Assembly: GCA_945910425.1 (NCBI GenBank)
Contig: CAMDYM010000012.1
Coordinates: 1-34,534 of the forward strand
Source of the DNA: an uncultured Candidatus Melainabacteria bacterium
GTDB taxonomy: Bacteria > Cyanobacteriota > Vampirovibrionia > Gastranaerophilales > Gastranaerophilaceae
DNA: 34,534 bases
Direction: 5' to 3'
Shown here: positions 15,870 to 23,801 of the stretch, one piece after another
Numbering within the stretch: the first letter of the stretch is position 1
How the letters are laid out: every line of letters starts with the position of its first letter
Translations under genes and position numbers: made by a program
The notes under the pieces: model-generated
Seen by the model: only the letters and a program-made list of their open reading frames with translations
What the model was told of the DNA's origin: nothing
The model's database searches: none

Positions 15870-17726
15870 TTAATCACCTGATCTCACTAAATATGCAAGA
15901 TAATCATTTATTGTTTTTTGAAAATCTTTTGGTTGCAAAGCAGAATAATCGGTCTTCATATAAGCTTCACATAACCACTCATCTTCAAAAGTTACTTTAT
16001 GCTTAGCGGTTAAGCCTTCTTTTATCTCTTTTTCTTTATATAAAGATACCCAATTTTCTTTTATCTGTTTCCACTTATTAAATTTATCAATTCGTCCTAA
16101 CTTCTTAGCCTTAACAAAACCGTCATCTTTATAATATCCAAAGAAAGTATTTTCATTCTTATTATGAGGTTTATGAGCTTCCCAAACCATTACACAGACA
16201 TTTGTACTGGCATTATTTGAATAAAATATATCATCAGGCATTGAAAATACCGCTTTTAAAGTATGATGTTTAAACAGTCTTTCTCTCTCATCTTTAAATT
16301 TTGTACCGATAGCACAAGCCATAGGAACAACCGCAACCCCGATACCTCCTACAGTTAAAATATTTAACATATTTTCAATAAATTCCAATTCAACATGGTC
16401 AGTTTGAGAATACGGTGGATTTATTAACCCAATATTTATATTTTTACTTTTAAGATTTGAAATAATATCTTTTTTGAAACAATCGCCATAATAAATATTT
16501 GATTTACCGTCCCCCCGAACAATCATATTAGCAATAGCAAGAGTATAAATATCATCATCACTCTCAACACCGTACAATGATTCTTTTTTAATATGTTGAA
16601 TATCTTGTTCTGTTGCATCTTGAAACATTTTACTCATAGCCGTTACCAAAAATGCCCCTGAACCACAGCATATATCTACAACTTTGCTATACTTATTTAC
16701 ATCAGCCAAATCAACCATAAATTCAGTTAAATGCTGCGGTGTTAAAACAATACCTAAACCGCTGCCATCACCACCGCTATATTTTACAAATTCATGATAA
16801 AAAATTCCTAACGCATCAATTGCATCGGATGAATAATCCATCATTGGTTTTATTTTTATTTCAAGTTGTTCAATATACCATAACAACGAATTATCTTCGC
16901 CTAACGGAATTTCTTTTAATTTTCCATTTTTACCAATCATTTTAAAATGGTGTTTAATATCATCAATTTTCTCTTGCCTTATATCACTTTTATTCAATTC
17001 ATCTTCAATAGCTTTTTGTAAAACTGTTAATAACGAAGAAAAAGAATTTAAATTTCTATAATCATTAAGAAAATCTTCATTTTTAAGAGCAATTAAAATT
17101 CCTGCAATAAAAACAGGTTTTGCACGCTCTGTAACCTTTAAAGCTCTTAAATTATCATGCATTGTTAATGCTAATTTACGAATATCTTCTAAAGAAATCT
17201 CTTTCCTTACAGTTTTACCGTTTACTAAATTCAAACAATTTAAAGGATCATAAAGAGTATCTTTTCCGCGTGGAATATTAATATAAGACTCCATACCTTT
17301 CAACCAATAAAAAGTTGAAACCTTCATTTTTTCTTTGTTAGTTCCGCTGACAGCAATCGCAATTACATTATAATTATCTTTTAAAAATTTAGCATAATAT
17401 AAAACTCCGTCAACAGCATAATTTTTCGGATGATTTAAATTTTCGGAACAATGATATTTAACCGTTTTTTTACACTCAATAACAATAATTGTATCATGAT
17501 TATTATTAAAAGTAACAATATATTCGGGTTGACCTTTGCCTGAGCCGCACTTTGTAAAATCATTCAAGTCACAATCCTTCGGCTTGCCGCCGGCTTTTTT
17601 CAATGCTGAAATAATTTTATCAAATTTAGGAACATCACCTTGTTCATAAACAAATCCAAAATCATTTTCTCCAAGTTCTATTTGCATTTCTTTCAGAACA
17701 AGTTGTTCTGTTTTACGTTCAGTCAT
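15870..17726 (-). CDS. BcgI-like restriction-modification A subunit (nuclease plus N6-adenine methyltransferase)
   Basis: About 618 residues. The N-terminal domain has a PD-(D/E)xK-like core, E68 (Q-P-E-Y-I-V) and E84-C-K86 (I-V-I-E-C-K-K), consistent with an endonuclease. The middle helical part leads to an adenine methyltransferase: T-P-Q-H-L-T before motif I V-D-I-C-C-G-S-G-A-F (about 350-359) and motif IV N-P-P-Y (436-439). Nuclease and methylase in one chain beside a separate S subunit, at 618 plus 309 aa, match BcgI (type IIB, cutting both sides of its site). A TATAAT on the minus strand at 17751-17756 lies downstream of an upstream ATG at 17774, so the ATG at 17726, preceded by GAGGG, is preferred. 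Confidence 0.85.
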   Translation of the reverse strand: MTERKTEQLVLKEMQIELGENDFGFVYEQGDVPKFDKIISALKKAGGKPKDCDLNDFTKCGSGKGQPEYIVTFNNNHDTIIVIECKKTVKYHCSENLNHPKNYAVDGVLYYAKFLKDNYNVIAIAVSGTNKEKMKVSTFYWLKGMESYINIPRGKDTLYDPLNCLNLVNGKTVRKEISLEDIRKLALTMHDNLRALKVTERAKPVFIAGILIALKNEDFLNDYRNLNSFSSLLTVLQKAIEDELNKSDIRQEKIDDIKHHFKMIGKNGKLKEIPLGEDNSLLWYIEQLEIKIKPMMDYSSDAIDALGIFYHEFVKYSGGDGSGLGIVLTPQHLTEFMVDLADVNKYSKVVDICCGSGAFLVTAMSKMFQDATEQDIQHIKKESLYGVESDDDIYTLAIANMIVRGDGKSNIYYGDCFKKDIISNLKSKNINIGLINPPYSQTDHVELEFIENMLNILTVGGIGVAVVPMACAIGTKFKDERERLFKHHTLKAVFSMPDDIFYSNNASTNVCVMVWEAHKPHNKNENTFFGYYKDDGFVKAKKLGRIDKFNKWKQIKENWVSLYKEKEIKEGLTAKHKVTFEDEWLCEAYMKTDYSALQPKDFQKTINDYLAYLVRSGD

Positions 17727-17821
17727 AATTCCCTCAACTATTCCTCCTTGATTATACCTAAAAAGCATAATCATTATTCGTTTATTGCAAATCGTTTACA
17801 AATAATTAGCCTTACCTAACC

Positions 17822-17850
17822 ATGTCAAGACTCTCTAATTCTGGTATAAT
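17822..17850 (+). promoter_or_regulatory. Promoter of the thioredoxin-like gene
   Basis: ATGTCA (17822-17827), 17-bp spacer, TATAAT (17845-17850) with extended -10 TGG. The leader to the ATG at 17874 is about 16 nt. Confidence 0.55.
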
Positions 17851-17873
17851 AACAAAAAATGAAAGGAGATTTT

Positions 17874-18179
17874 ATGATTATAGAATTAGATGAATCTAAT
17901 TTTGATAATGAAACAAAAAACGGTCTTAAACTTATTGAATTTTACACAACCTGGTGTTCATATTGTATGAAACAACGTATTGAGCTTGAAGAATTAAAAG
18001 ATTCAGATATGTGGATTGGAATTGTTGATTGCGAAGAAAGCCCGAAAATTGCTCAAAAATTCGAAGTAAAAGGTTTCCCTACATTTATGCTTTTAAAAGA
18101 CGGTGAAAAAATCGCAGAATTTGCAGGGTTTCATCAAAAAGCTCAATTACTGAATAAACTTATGAAATACATTGCATAA
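17874..18179 (+). CDS. Thioredoxin-like protein
   Basis: 101 residues forming one thioredoxin fold. The redox site is W27-C28-S-Y-C31 and the cis-proline loop reads G-F-P-T-F. The dipeptide S-Y between the cysteines differs from the G-P of classical TrxA, so this is a thioredoxin-like disulfide reductase rather than a certain TrxA. No signal peptide, so cytoplasmic. The ATG at 17874 has GGAG at the right distance; an ATG at 17859 would overlap that RBS. It is divergent from the restriction-modification operon and does not look functionally tied to it. Confidence 0.88.
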   Translation: MIIELDESNFDNETKNGLKLIEFYTTWCSYCMKQRIELEELKDSDMWIGIVDCEESPKIAQKFEVKGFPTFMLLKDGEKIAEFAGFHQKAQLLNKLMKYIA

Positions 18180-18219
18180 GCTTGTTACACTTGACAGATT
18201 GCACCGATATCTTATATAT

Positions 18220-18819
18220 TTACCCCTCAATTAAATAAACTTCGCCGCTATTATGGTCAAAATGGCATTTTGCAATATATAAACTGCCTTCTGTTACCGC
18301 TGAATTAATTATTGATGAATTTTTCATCAAATAATCCTCAACCCAGAGGGTATGTTTTTTTGCAAATTTATTATTACAGTCTGACTGCCCGCCATGGTCA
18401 ATGACAGGATAAACACATTTCAATATTGATTGAAAATTCTCTGTCATCTCAGGATAATGCTCGTTAGCATAAGTCATAACCCCGCAATCATCATGTCCTA
18501 ACAAAACCAACAAAGGTACATGTAATTTCTTTACAGCATACTCTATACTTTCTAAAACATTAGGACCAACAGCAATCCCCGCAACTCTTACAACAAAAAG
18601 CTCACCTATCCCGCAATCAAAAATTATCTCAGGCACAACGCGAGAATCTGAGCAGCTTAAGACGCACGCGTAAGGTTCTTGATAAAGTGCCAATTTTTGC
18701 AGTGTTGAAAGACACATATTTTTAGCGGTCGGCGTACCGTTCATAAAATTTTTATTACCGCATAACAATTTTTCAAGTTCTTGTCTTGCTTTTGGCGAAA
18801 TGTTTTCAGGTAATTTCAT
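18220..18819 (-). CDS. Beta-class carbonic anhydrase
   Basis: 199 residues; interconverts CO2 and bicarbonate. Zinc ligands and active site are present: C56-S-D58-S-R60, H109 and C112 (L-G-H-D-D-C-G). Also R-V-A-G in the conserved position. Prokaryotic beta type; no signal peptide. The ATG at 18819 has GGAGG 5 nt upstream; the upstream TTG at 18831 is part of that RBS. It may supply bicarbonate for carboxylases in a fermenter (inference). Standing alone between a thioredoxin gene and a prepilin gene. Confidence 0.92.
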   Translation of the reverse strand: MKLPENISPKARQELEKLLCGNKNFMNGTPTAKNMCLSTLQKLALYQEPYACVLSCSDSRVVPEIIFDCGIGELFVVRVAGIAVGPNVLESIEYAVKKLHVPLLVLLGHDDCGVMTYANEHYPEMTENFQSILKCVYPVIDHGGQSDCNNKFAKKHTLWVEDYLMKNSSIINSAVTEGSLYIAKCHFDHNSGEVYLIEG

Positions 18820-18874
18820 AATATCCTCCAAATACTTAAATATATTATATCATATTTAAGTTTGTCGGGCATTT

Positions 18875-19537
18875 TTAGTGTAAATAGTTCATATTACCCT
18901 GTACAATAACATAGTAAGCACAACCCCAGCCTGTAGTTTTACCCTTGATACAATGCTGTTTTGCATCGTGCGATGAAAACGGCGAACCATTAGGCACAAC
19001 AGTTCCGTTTGCATAAGAAAACATAAACAAATCTTTACCAAAAGTATTTGGAAGCTGTTTACCGTTTATATCTATCCAAAAATAGATTAAAGCATCATTT
19101 TCCGATGCCGCTCTCCACCATATTGAACTTCCGTTTAATAGTGCAATTTTATAATACCACGCATCGGCAGCATAATCTATATCATATTTTGCTCCATTAA
19201 GCATTAAATATTTGCTTGGAACACACCTTCTATTTGTGTCATTAAGCCCGCAATCTACAGATATTTTTAAAAATGGTCTTAAATTATCAGCAATAAGCGA
19301 GGCTGATTCAGCTGACCATTGAACAAGCCCCCAGCCTTCAACTTCCCCGTATTCCTCCTGAGATAACCTGAATGCTTGAGCTAAGATCGACAGAGTTTCC
19401 TTCAACGTTGATATAACACGTCTTTCAAAGTTTTTTTGTATTAAATTAGGAATTGACATCGCAGCAACGATACCTATTATTCCAAGCGTAATTAAAATTT
19501 CAGCCAGAGAAAATGCAGCATTTTTCTTTTTCATCAT
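18875..19537 (-). CDS. Type IV prepilin, cassette 1
   Basis: About 220 residues: M-M-K-K-K-N-A-A leader, then F-S-L-A-E-I-L-I-T-L-G (Ala at -1, Glu at +5) and a helix ending I-P-N-L-I. The soluble domain has four Cys and a W-I-D-I-N-G-K-Q-L-P-N ... G-K-D-L-F-M-F segment shared with the prepilins at 7295 and 25207. Starts at 19537 or 19534 are both near AAGGA; an upstream frame reaching 19609 lacks an RBS and lies in the promoter. Divergent from an XRE gene over 98 bp. Probably a minor pilin or pseudopilin; whether it forms fibres is unknown. Confidence 0.85.
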   Translation of the reverse strand: MMKKKNAAFSLAEILITLGIIGIVAAMSIPNLIQKNFERRVISTLKETLSILAQAFRLSQEEYGEVEGWGLVQWSAESASLIADNLRPFLKISVDCGLNDTNRRCVPSKYLMLNGAKYDIDYAADAWYYKIALLNGSSIWWRAASENDALIYFWIDINGKQLPNTFGKDLFMFSYANGTVVPNGSPFSSHDAKQHCIKGKTTGWGCAYYVIVQGNMNYLH

Positions 19538-19557
19538 ATAATCCTTCATGTTCACAA

Positions 19558-19633
19558 TGTTAATACCAACACTGTTAATTAATATACTTAATATTAATAC
19601 TAAAGTCAAGGTACTAATATAGAGGTATTAACA
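19558..19633. promoter_or_regulatory. Divergent promoter/operator region of cassette 1
   Basis: A minus-strand promoter for the prepilin reads TTGACT (19604-19609), 17-bp spacer, TATATT (19581-19586). An exact 10-bp inverted repeat, TGTTAATACC (19558-19567) and GGTATTAACA (19624-19633), brackets it; the right arm overlaps the RBS of the XRE gene. Related half-sites (ATTAATACT, GGTACTAAT) lie between. The layout suits autoregulation and pilin control by the adjacent XRE protein. Confidence 0.55.
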
Positions 19634-19635
19634 TA

Positions 19636-19860
19636 ATGACCATTAATGAAAAGGTATCGGCAAGAATTAAAGAACTAAGAGCGCAAAAACACCTGACAGC
19701 AGAAAAACTTGCCTGGTATTCGGATTTGTCAAAAAGCTGCGTTACGTATGCCGAAAAAGCTCAACGAGATATAAGATTATCGACCATTGAGTCTATATGC
19801 AAAGGTTTTGGTATTTCGATTGCCGAATTTTTTTCAACATTTACCGAACTTGAAAAATGA
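19636..19860 (+). CDS. XRE-family helix-turn-helix regulator, cassette 1
   Basis: 74 residues, a single Cro/C1-type HTH domain: I-K-E-L-R-A-Q-K-H-L-T-A-E-K-L-A, then a recognition helix in S-K-S-C-V-T-Y-A-E-K and the closing I-x-x-I-C-K-G-F-G-I-S-I-A-E-F-F. No extra domain. GAGG precedes the ATG. Divergent from the prepilin gene across 98 bp holding inverted repeats, so it probably represses or activates that prepilin and itself (inference). It converges on a membrane protein gene with only 1 bp between stops. Confidence 0.85.
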   Translation: MTINEKVSARIKELRAQKHLTAEKLAWYSDLSKSCVTYAEKAQRDIRLSTIESICKGFGISIAEFFSTFTELEK

Positions 19861-19861
19861 T

Positions 19862-20785
19862 TTATTTTTGCTCTGTTTTTGATTTATTAAAGTCATTGAA
19901 TGACAGTTTCTTTTGTGAAGAAATTGTACTTTGTATCGGTTTAACAAACTTTTTAATAATAACTTTTTCAACAAACTTGTCAACCATACTTGCCGTCAAA
20001 ATAATAGCAGTAAATGCACCGGCTGACTTCCAGGCTTTAAGCTTGAAAATCTTTTTATCAAGAACTTTTTCGGCAATCTCTGCATTTTGGCAAGTATCAA
20101 GAACCTCAAGAAACTGACGTTTAGCATAATCTTTTATTCTTGCTTCGTTAGAATTTGCAACAGCACCTCTATGACAGTTTGCCAGTAATTTATCATAAGC
20201 TTTTACAAAAATATTTCTTTTGGTATAATCTTTTTTCTTAAATTTGTAGAGTTTGGCAAAGTTTTCAGTAAATTTATCTAACACTTCATTTTTATCTTTG
20301 CCTGCATCTAAAACATTATGTAAGGCGGAATGACTTTTGATAAATCTTAGAGTTTGTTCTTTCGCATTAGTTGAAAGCTTTTCGCCCCTATGCTTATCTA
20401 TAGCTGAAAACAAACTCATACCCATGTGCCCGAAAATTGCAGGGAACATAATACTTGCACATGCCTGAAAAACTGCCTGGTTAAAAGCTCGAGCTGCATT
20501 AGGCTTATATTTATCACCTTTATTTTTGTATTTATCATAAATATCTGCACCAAAATACATCAAAGCAGGAACCCAAAATAGTCTTGCCGTTGCAGGAGCA
20601 AGTTCATTTATAGCAATACCGATATCGTTAGTATACCCAAGACCTCTTAACGGCCAATTGGTCAGGGGATCTCTATATTTCTTTTTTTCATTATTTTTAG
20701 CGGTCAAACTTGGGGAGGCATCAAAATTAAATGTACCGTCAAAAGCTTTAAAATTCGGGGCATAATTTACTGAGGTAACCTTCAT
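19862..20785 (-). CDS. Hypothetical membrane-associated protein
   Basis: 307 residues. The N-terminal N-F-K-A-F-D-G motif and the conserved-looking block Y-R-D-P-L-T-N-W-P-L-R-G-L-G-Y-T-N-D-I-G recall a family seen in this lineage; I cannot name a function. Hydrophobic stretches lie near residues 65-85, 105-130 and 255-275, the last near the C-terminus, with Lys-rich stretches between. A near-consensus promoter (20832-20860) and AGGAG 5 nt before the ATG support expression as its own unit after metG. Confidence 0.65.
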   Translation of the reverse strand: MKVTSVNYAPNFKAFDGTFNFDASPSLTAKNNEKKKYRDPLTNWPLRGLGYTNDIGIAINELAPATARLFWVPALMYFGADIYDKYKNKGDKYKPNAARAFNQAVFQACASIMFPAIFGHMGMSLFSAIDKHRGEKLSTNAKEQTLRFIKSHSALHNVLDAGKDKNEVLDKFTENFAKLYKFKKKDYTKRNIFVKAYDKLLANCHRGAVANSNEARIKDYAKRQFLEVLDTCQNAEIAEKVLDKKIFKLKAWKSAGAFTAIILTASMVDKFVEKVIIKKFVKPIQSTISSQKKLSFNDFNKSKTEQK

Positions 20786-20831
20786 CTATTCTCCTGTCCT
20801 ATTACTTACGCTATTCAATTCATTTAAGCCA

Positions 20832-20860
20832 ATTATATATAAAACAAGGTAATATTTCAA
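20832..20860 (-). promoter_or_regulatory. Sigma-70-type promoter
   Basis: On the minus strand TTGAAA (20855-20860), 17-bp spacer, TATAAT (20832-20837), about 40 nt upstream of the gene ending at 20785. Confidence 0.65.
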
Positions 20861-20913
20861 TCGATCAAGAATATCTTCGCAATATATTGTTACGTATATA
20901 ACAGTATATACAA

Positions 20914-22482
20914 CTATTTTTTTGATTTGTCAGCAAGTTCACTGTCTACTCTTAAAAATACAGGGTGAATTTCTTCTTTAGAAATCAGTTTTCCAACCTT
21001 AATATTGCCTAATTTGATATCATCAAGCTTTGTTGAAATATCATAAGACAATTGTTTTGCCATATCAGAGGCGATATTCGGACAATACGGATAAATCAAA
21101 GATGAAATTATACACATCATCTCAAGTACTGCAACAAGTACCTGACCGCATTCGCTCATTTTACCCTCTTTTGCTAACGTCCAAGGTGCATTATCTGTTA
21201 CAAATTTGTTAGCTGCATCGACTAAGGATACAATTTCTTGTGCAGCTTCCTGAATTTCAAAGTGGTTGAAATGATTTTCAACGATTTTTACTGTACCTAA
21301 AGCTGTTTTTAAAAGACTTTCGGCTTCTTTTGAATAGTTAAAAAATTCTTCTTTCACTTCGCCGTCAAAATATTTAACAAGCATAGAAAGGCTTCTGTTT
21401 AATAAGTTACCCATACTGTTTGCAAGGTGAGCGTTAACTTTTTCTTTAAAATCCTGGTCTGAATAATTACCGTCACGTCCGCAAGGAGCAGAAGTTGCCA
21501 TATAATATCTGAACGCATCAGGATGAGCCAGTTCAAAGCTTTCAAGAACTGAAGTCGGTGAAACAACATTACCTAAAGATTTAGACATCTTTGTTTCATC
21601 AATAGTAATCCATCCGTGAGCAAAAATATGTTTTGGCAAAGGTAATTCTAACGCCATTAATATTCCAATCCAATAAATACTGTGGAATTTCAAAATATCT
21701 TTTCCGATAACATGAACATCAACAGGCCATAATTGCTTAAACTGTTCTGTCGGGTTTTCCGTATCATAACCGATTGCGGTGATATAATTTGACAACGCGT
21801 CAATCCAAACATAAATTGATTGTTCAGGGTCATCTAATACATCAATTCCCCAGCCGACATTCGCTTTATTACGGGAAACTGAAATATCCTGAATATCTTC
21901 TAACTGGTTTAAAACCTCGTTAGCTCTGAAACTTGGAACAATAAACTCAGGATTTTCTTTAATATGTTTAATTATTGCATCTTTGTATTTTGATAACTTA
22001 AAGAAATAATTTTCTTCTTTAACAACTTCAGGCTTTTTCAAGTGATCAGGGCAAAGTCCGTCTTCTGTCAGGTCTTTAGGGTTTAAAAAACATTCACAGC
22101 CTGAACAATATAATCCTTCATATTCGTGTTTATAAATGTCGCCTTTTTCAACTAATTTTTTGAATATTTTTTGAACAACTTTTTCATGATCTTCATCAGT
22201 TGTTCTGATAAATCTGTTATATTTAATATCTAACGCAGCCCAAGCATCTTTGAATTTTTGAGCGTTTTCATCGCAAAGTTCTTTTGGTGTTTTACCCTGA
22301 GCAGCTGACGTTTTTTGGATTTTAATCCCGTGTTCATCAGTTCCTGTCAGGAAAAACATATTATCTGTTTTTTGAGAATAGTGTCTTGCAATGATATCTG
22401 TCAAAATCTTTTCATAAGCGTGTCCGATATGCGGAGCACCGTTAACATAATCTATAGCTGTCGTTAAATAATATTTATCCAT
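20914..22482 (-). CDS. metG: Methionine--tRNA ligase
   Basis: 522 residues, class I aminoacyl-tRNA synthetase charging tRNA-Met. HIGH is seen as H18-I-G-H21 and K298-M-S-K-S302 is the second ATP motif. The connective peptide keeps a zinc knuckle (C126-x-x-C129 ... C144-x-x-H147, with an extra C131). The W-I-D-A-L-S-N-Y segment is family-typical. The C-terminus stops at the anticodon-binding helical domain, with no C-terminal tRNA-binding EMAP-like domain, so this is the short form. AGAGGG precedes the ATG. Its promoter region overlaps that of the divergent secreted protein. Confidence 0.97.
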   Translation of the reverse strand: MDKYYLTTAIDYVNGAPHIGHAYEKILTDIIARHYSQKTDNMFFLTGTDEHGIKIQKTSAAQGKTPKELCDENAQKFKDAWAALDIKYNRFIRTTDEDHEKVVQKIFKKLVEKGDIYKHEYEGLYCSGCECFLNPKDLTEDGLCPDHLKKPEVVKEENYFFKLSKYKDAIIKHIKENPEFIVPSFRANEVLNQLEDIQDISVSRNKANVGWGIDVLDDPEQSIYVWIDALSNYITAIGYDTENPTEQFKQLWPVDVHVIGKDILKFHSIYWIGILMALELPLPKHIFAHGWITIDETKMSKSLGNVVSPTSVLESFELAHPDAFRYYMATSAPCGRDGNYSDQDFKEKVNAHLANSMGNLLNRSLSMLVKYFDGEVKEEFFNYSKEAESLLKTALGTVKIVENHFNHFEIQEAAQEIVSLVDAANKFVTDNAPWTLAKEGKMSECGQVLVAVLEMMCIISSLIYPYCPNIASDMAKQLSYDISTKLDDIKLGNIKVGKLISKEEIHPVFLRVDSELADKSKK

Positions 22483-22546
22483 TTATATTTCCCTCTTTTA
22501 AGTATTTTATACTATAATAATAACATAAACACAGGGAGTTTAAATA

Positions 22547-23293
22547 ATGAAAAAGAAAATTTTAACAGCAGGAGGCTTAACACTAATTATCAGCACAGCA
22601 GTATACGCGGTTACAATAGGGGTTGAACCGCCTGCACAGTATATTAATAACTTAAAAACCTGTACAAAAAGTTCAATTAAAGAAAGCGGAAGCACAATTA
22701 ACGAATACACGATAAAAGGTAAACTCCCAAACGGAAGATGCGAAGTTTATATAAGCAGTTACACAAACTTTGAAGACCCGAAAGTTTACGAAGGATTTAA
22801 AACTGTAACAAAAGCGTTTGCCGAAATGGCAAACGACATGTCAAAAGATAAATCAAAACAAATAACTGACACAGATATCCCAACCCAAGCCCAAATGATT
22901 GAACAGGGTAAAAAAGAAAAAGATGAAATGATTTGCAAGTTTAGCAAAGACGAACGAGAAGCATTATACAGTGCCTATCAAAAACATGACGGCAAAAATC
23001 CGCCCGCAAAAGTTGAAAACGGTAACGTAAGTTTTTCGTTTGATTCAAGCAAAATGAGTTCTTATGATAATCTTATAATGACTCTTAGTGGCGGGGTATG
23101 CCAAAATCCTAATGACCCAAACGGGAAATCCAAAAAATATGCTTGTGAATACGCTGATACAACATGTTATGTAACAGAATTTGAAAATGGTCTAAAATCA
23201 TATAAATGCACAAAAGATAAAGATTTAGATTTTAAAACAATGGATACTATAGGAAAACATATCAAACAAGGAATGTGTGAAAGAATTTTTTAA
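22547..23293 (+). CDS. Secreted Cys-rich hypothetical protein
   Basis: 248 residues. A signal peptide is clear: M-K-K-K-I-L-T-A-G-G, a hydrophobic core and V-Y-A at about 19-21, so export by Sec with cleavage near 21/22. The mature part is Lys- and Asp-rich with eight Cys, enough for four disulfides, including two near the N-terminus and four within the last 60 residues (Y-A-C-E-Y-A-D-T-T-C and M-C-E-R-I-F). No family recognised. RBS GGGAG lies before the ATG. Its neighbour, a small membrane protein at 23363, is in the same direction. Confidence 0.7.
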   Translation: MKKKILTAGGLTLIISTAVYAVTIGVEPPAQYINNLKTCTKSSIKESGSTINEYTIKGKLPNGRCEVYISSYTNFEDPKVYEGFKTVTKAFAEMANDMSKDKSKQITDTDIPTQAQMIEQGKKEKDEMICKFSKDEREALYSAYQKHDGKNPPAKVENGNVSFSFDSSKMSSYDNLIMTLSGGVCQNPNDPNGKSKKYACEYADTTCYVTEFENGLKSYKCTKDKDLDFKTMDTIGKHIKQGMCERIF

Positions 23294-23362
23294 AAACGCG
23301 CAATTTTTCTTTGGAAAAATACTTTATATAAATATAGGTAGAATTATGTAAAGGAGTTTTCC

Positions 23363-23740
23363 ATGGTAGATTGGGTAACAGCAATGGATATGTGCGCAGC
23401 AGCAGGAATTGTTAATTACGATGCCCCGGCAGCAATACTTGGTCAAAACCCGAGATATATAGGACACCCAGGGTTTGATACTTTACCATCATTAAACGGG
23501 CCTCTATCAGATACTTACGATACAAACAACCACAACATTGTAAGACCAAAAAGCTGGAAGAAAAAAGTTTTTAATACATTACTTGGAATCGGTGCCGCAT
23601 TAGGAACGGTTGCACTTATTCAAAAAGGCAAACTAAACGTAACAGCTATAAAAAACTTTGCCAAAGGTGCATTTAATATTATTAAAAAACCGTTTGTCTG
23701 GATTGGAAACCACTTGCGCCCGACAACACCAACTCCGTAA
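23363..23740 (+). CDS. Hypothetical small membrane protein
   Basis: 125 residues. The N-terminal half is polar and Gly/Pro-rich (N-P-R-Y-I-G-H-P-G-F-D-T), followed by a basic K-K-K and one probable membrane helix (L-L-G-I-G-A-A-L-G-T-V-A-L-I, about 73-88), then a basic C-terminus ending P-T-T-P-T-P. RBS AAAGGAG is 6 nt before the ATG. No family recognised; possibly lineage-specific. Confidence 0.62.
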   Translation: MVDWVTAMDMCAAAGIVNYDAPAAILGQNPRYIGHPGFDTLPSLNGPLSDTYDTNNHNIVRPKSWKKKVFNTLLGIGAALGTVALIQKGKLNVTAIKNFAKGAFNIIKKPFVWIGNHLRPTTPTP

Positions 23741-23741
23741 C

Positions 23742-23772
23742 GAACTTATCATCTTATAGACCTATGGACTTA
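23742..23772 (-). repeat. Dispersed intergenic repeat, copy B
   Basis: Reverse complement reads TAAGTCCATA, GGTCTATAAG, ATGATAAGTTC in order; matches blocks of copy A at 6778-6814. It overlaps the -35 of the following promoter. Confidence 0.5.
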
Positions 23773-23793
23773 CTTCTTTTAAAATAATATAAT
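23765..23793 (+). promoter_or_regulatory. Promoter placed for a leaderless transcript
   Basis: TGGACT (23765-23770), 17-bp spacer, TATAAT (23788-23793). The ATG at 23802 starts 9 nt after the -10, where transcription would begin, and no Shine-Dalgarno sequence fits between. Confidence 0.45.
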
Positions 23794-23801
23794 CATTTGT
23801 G

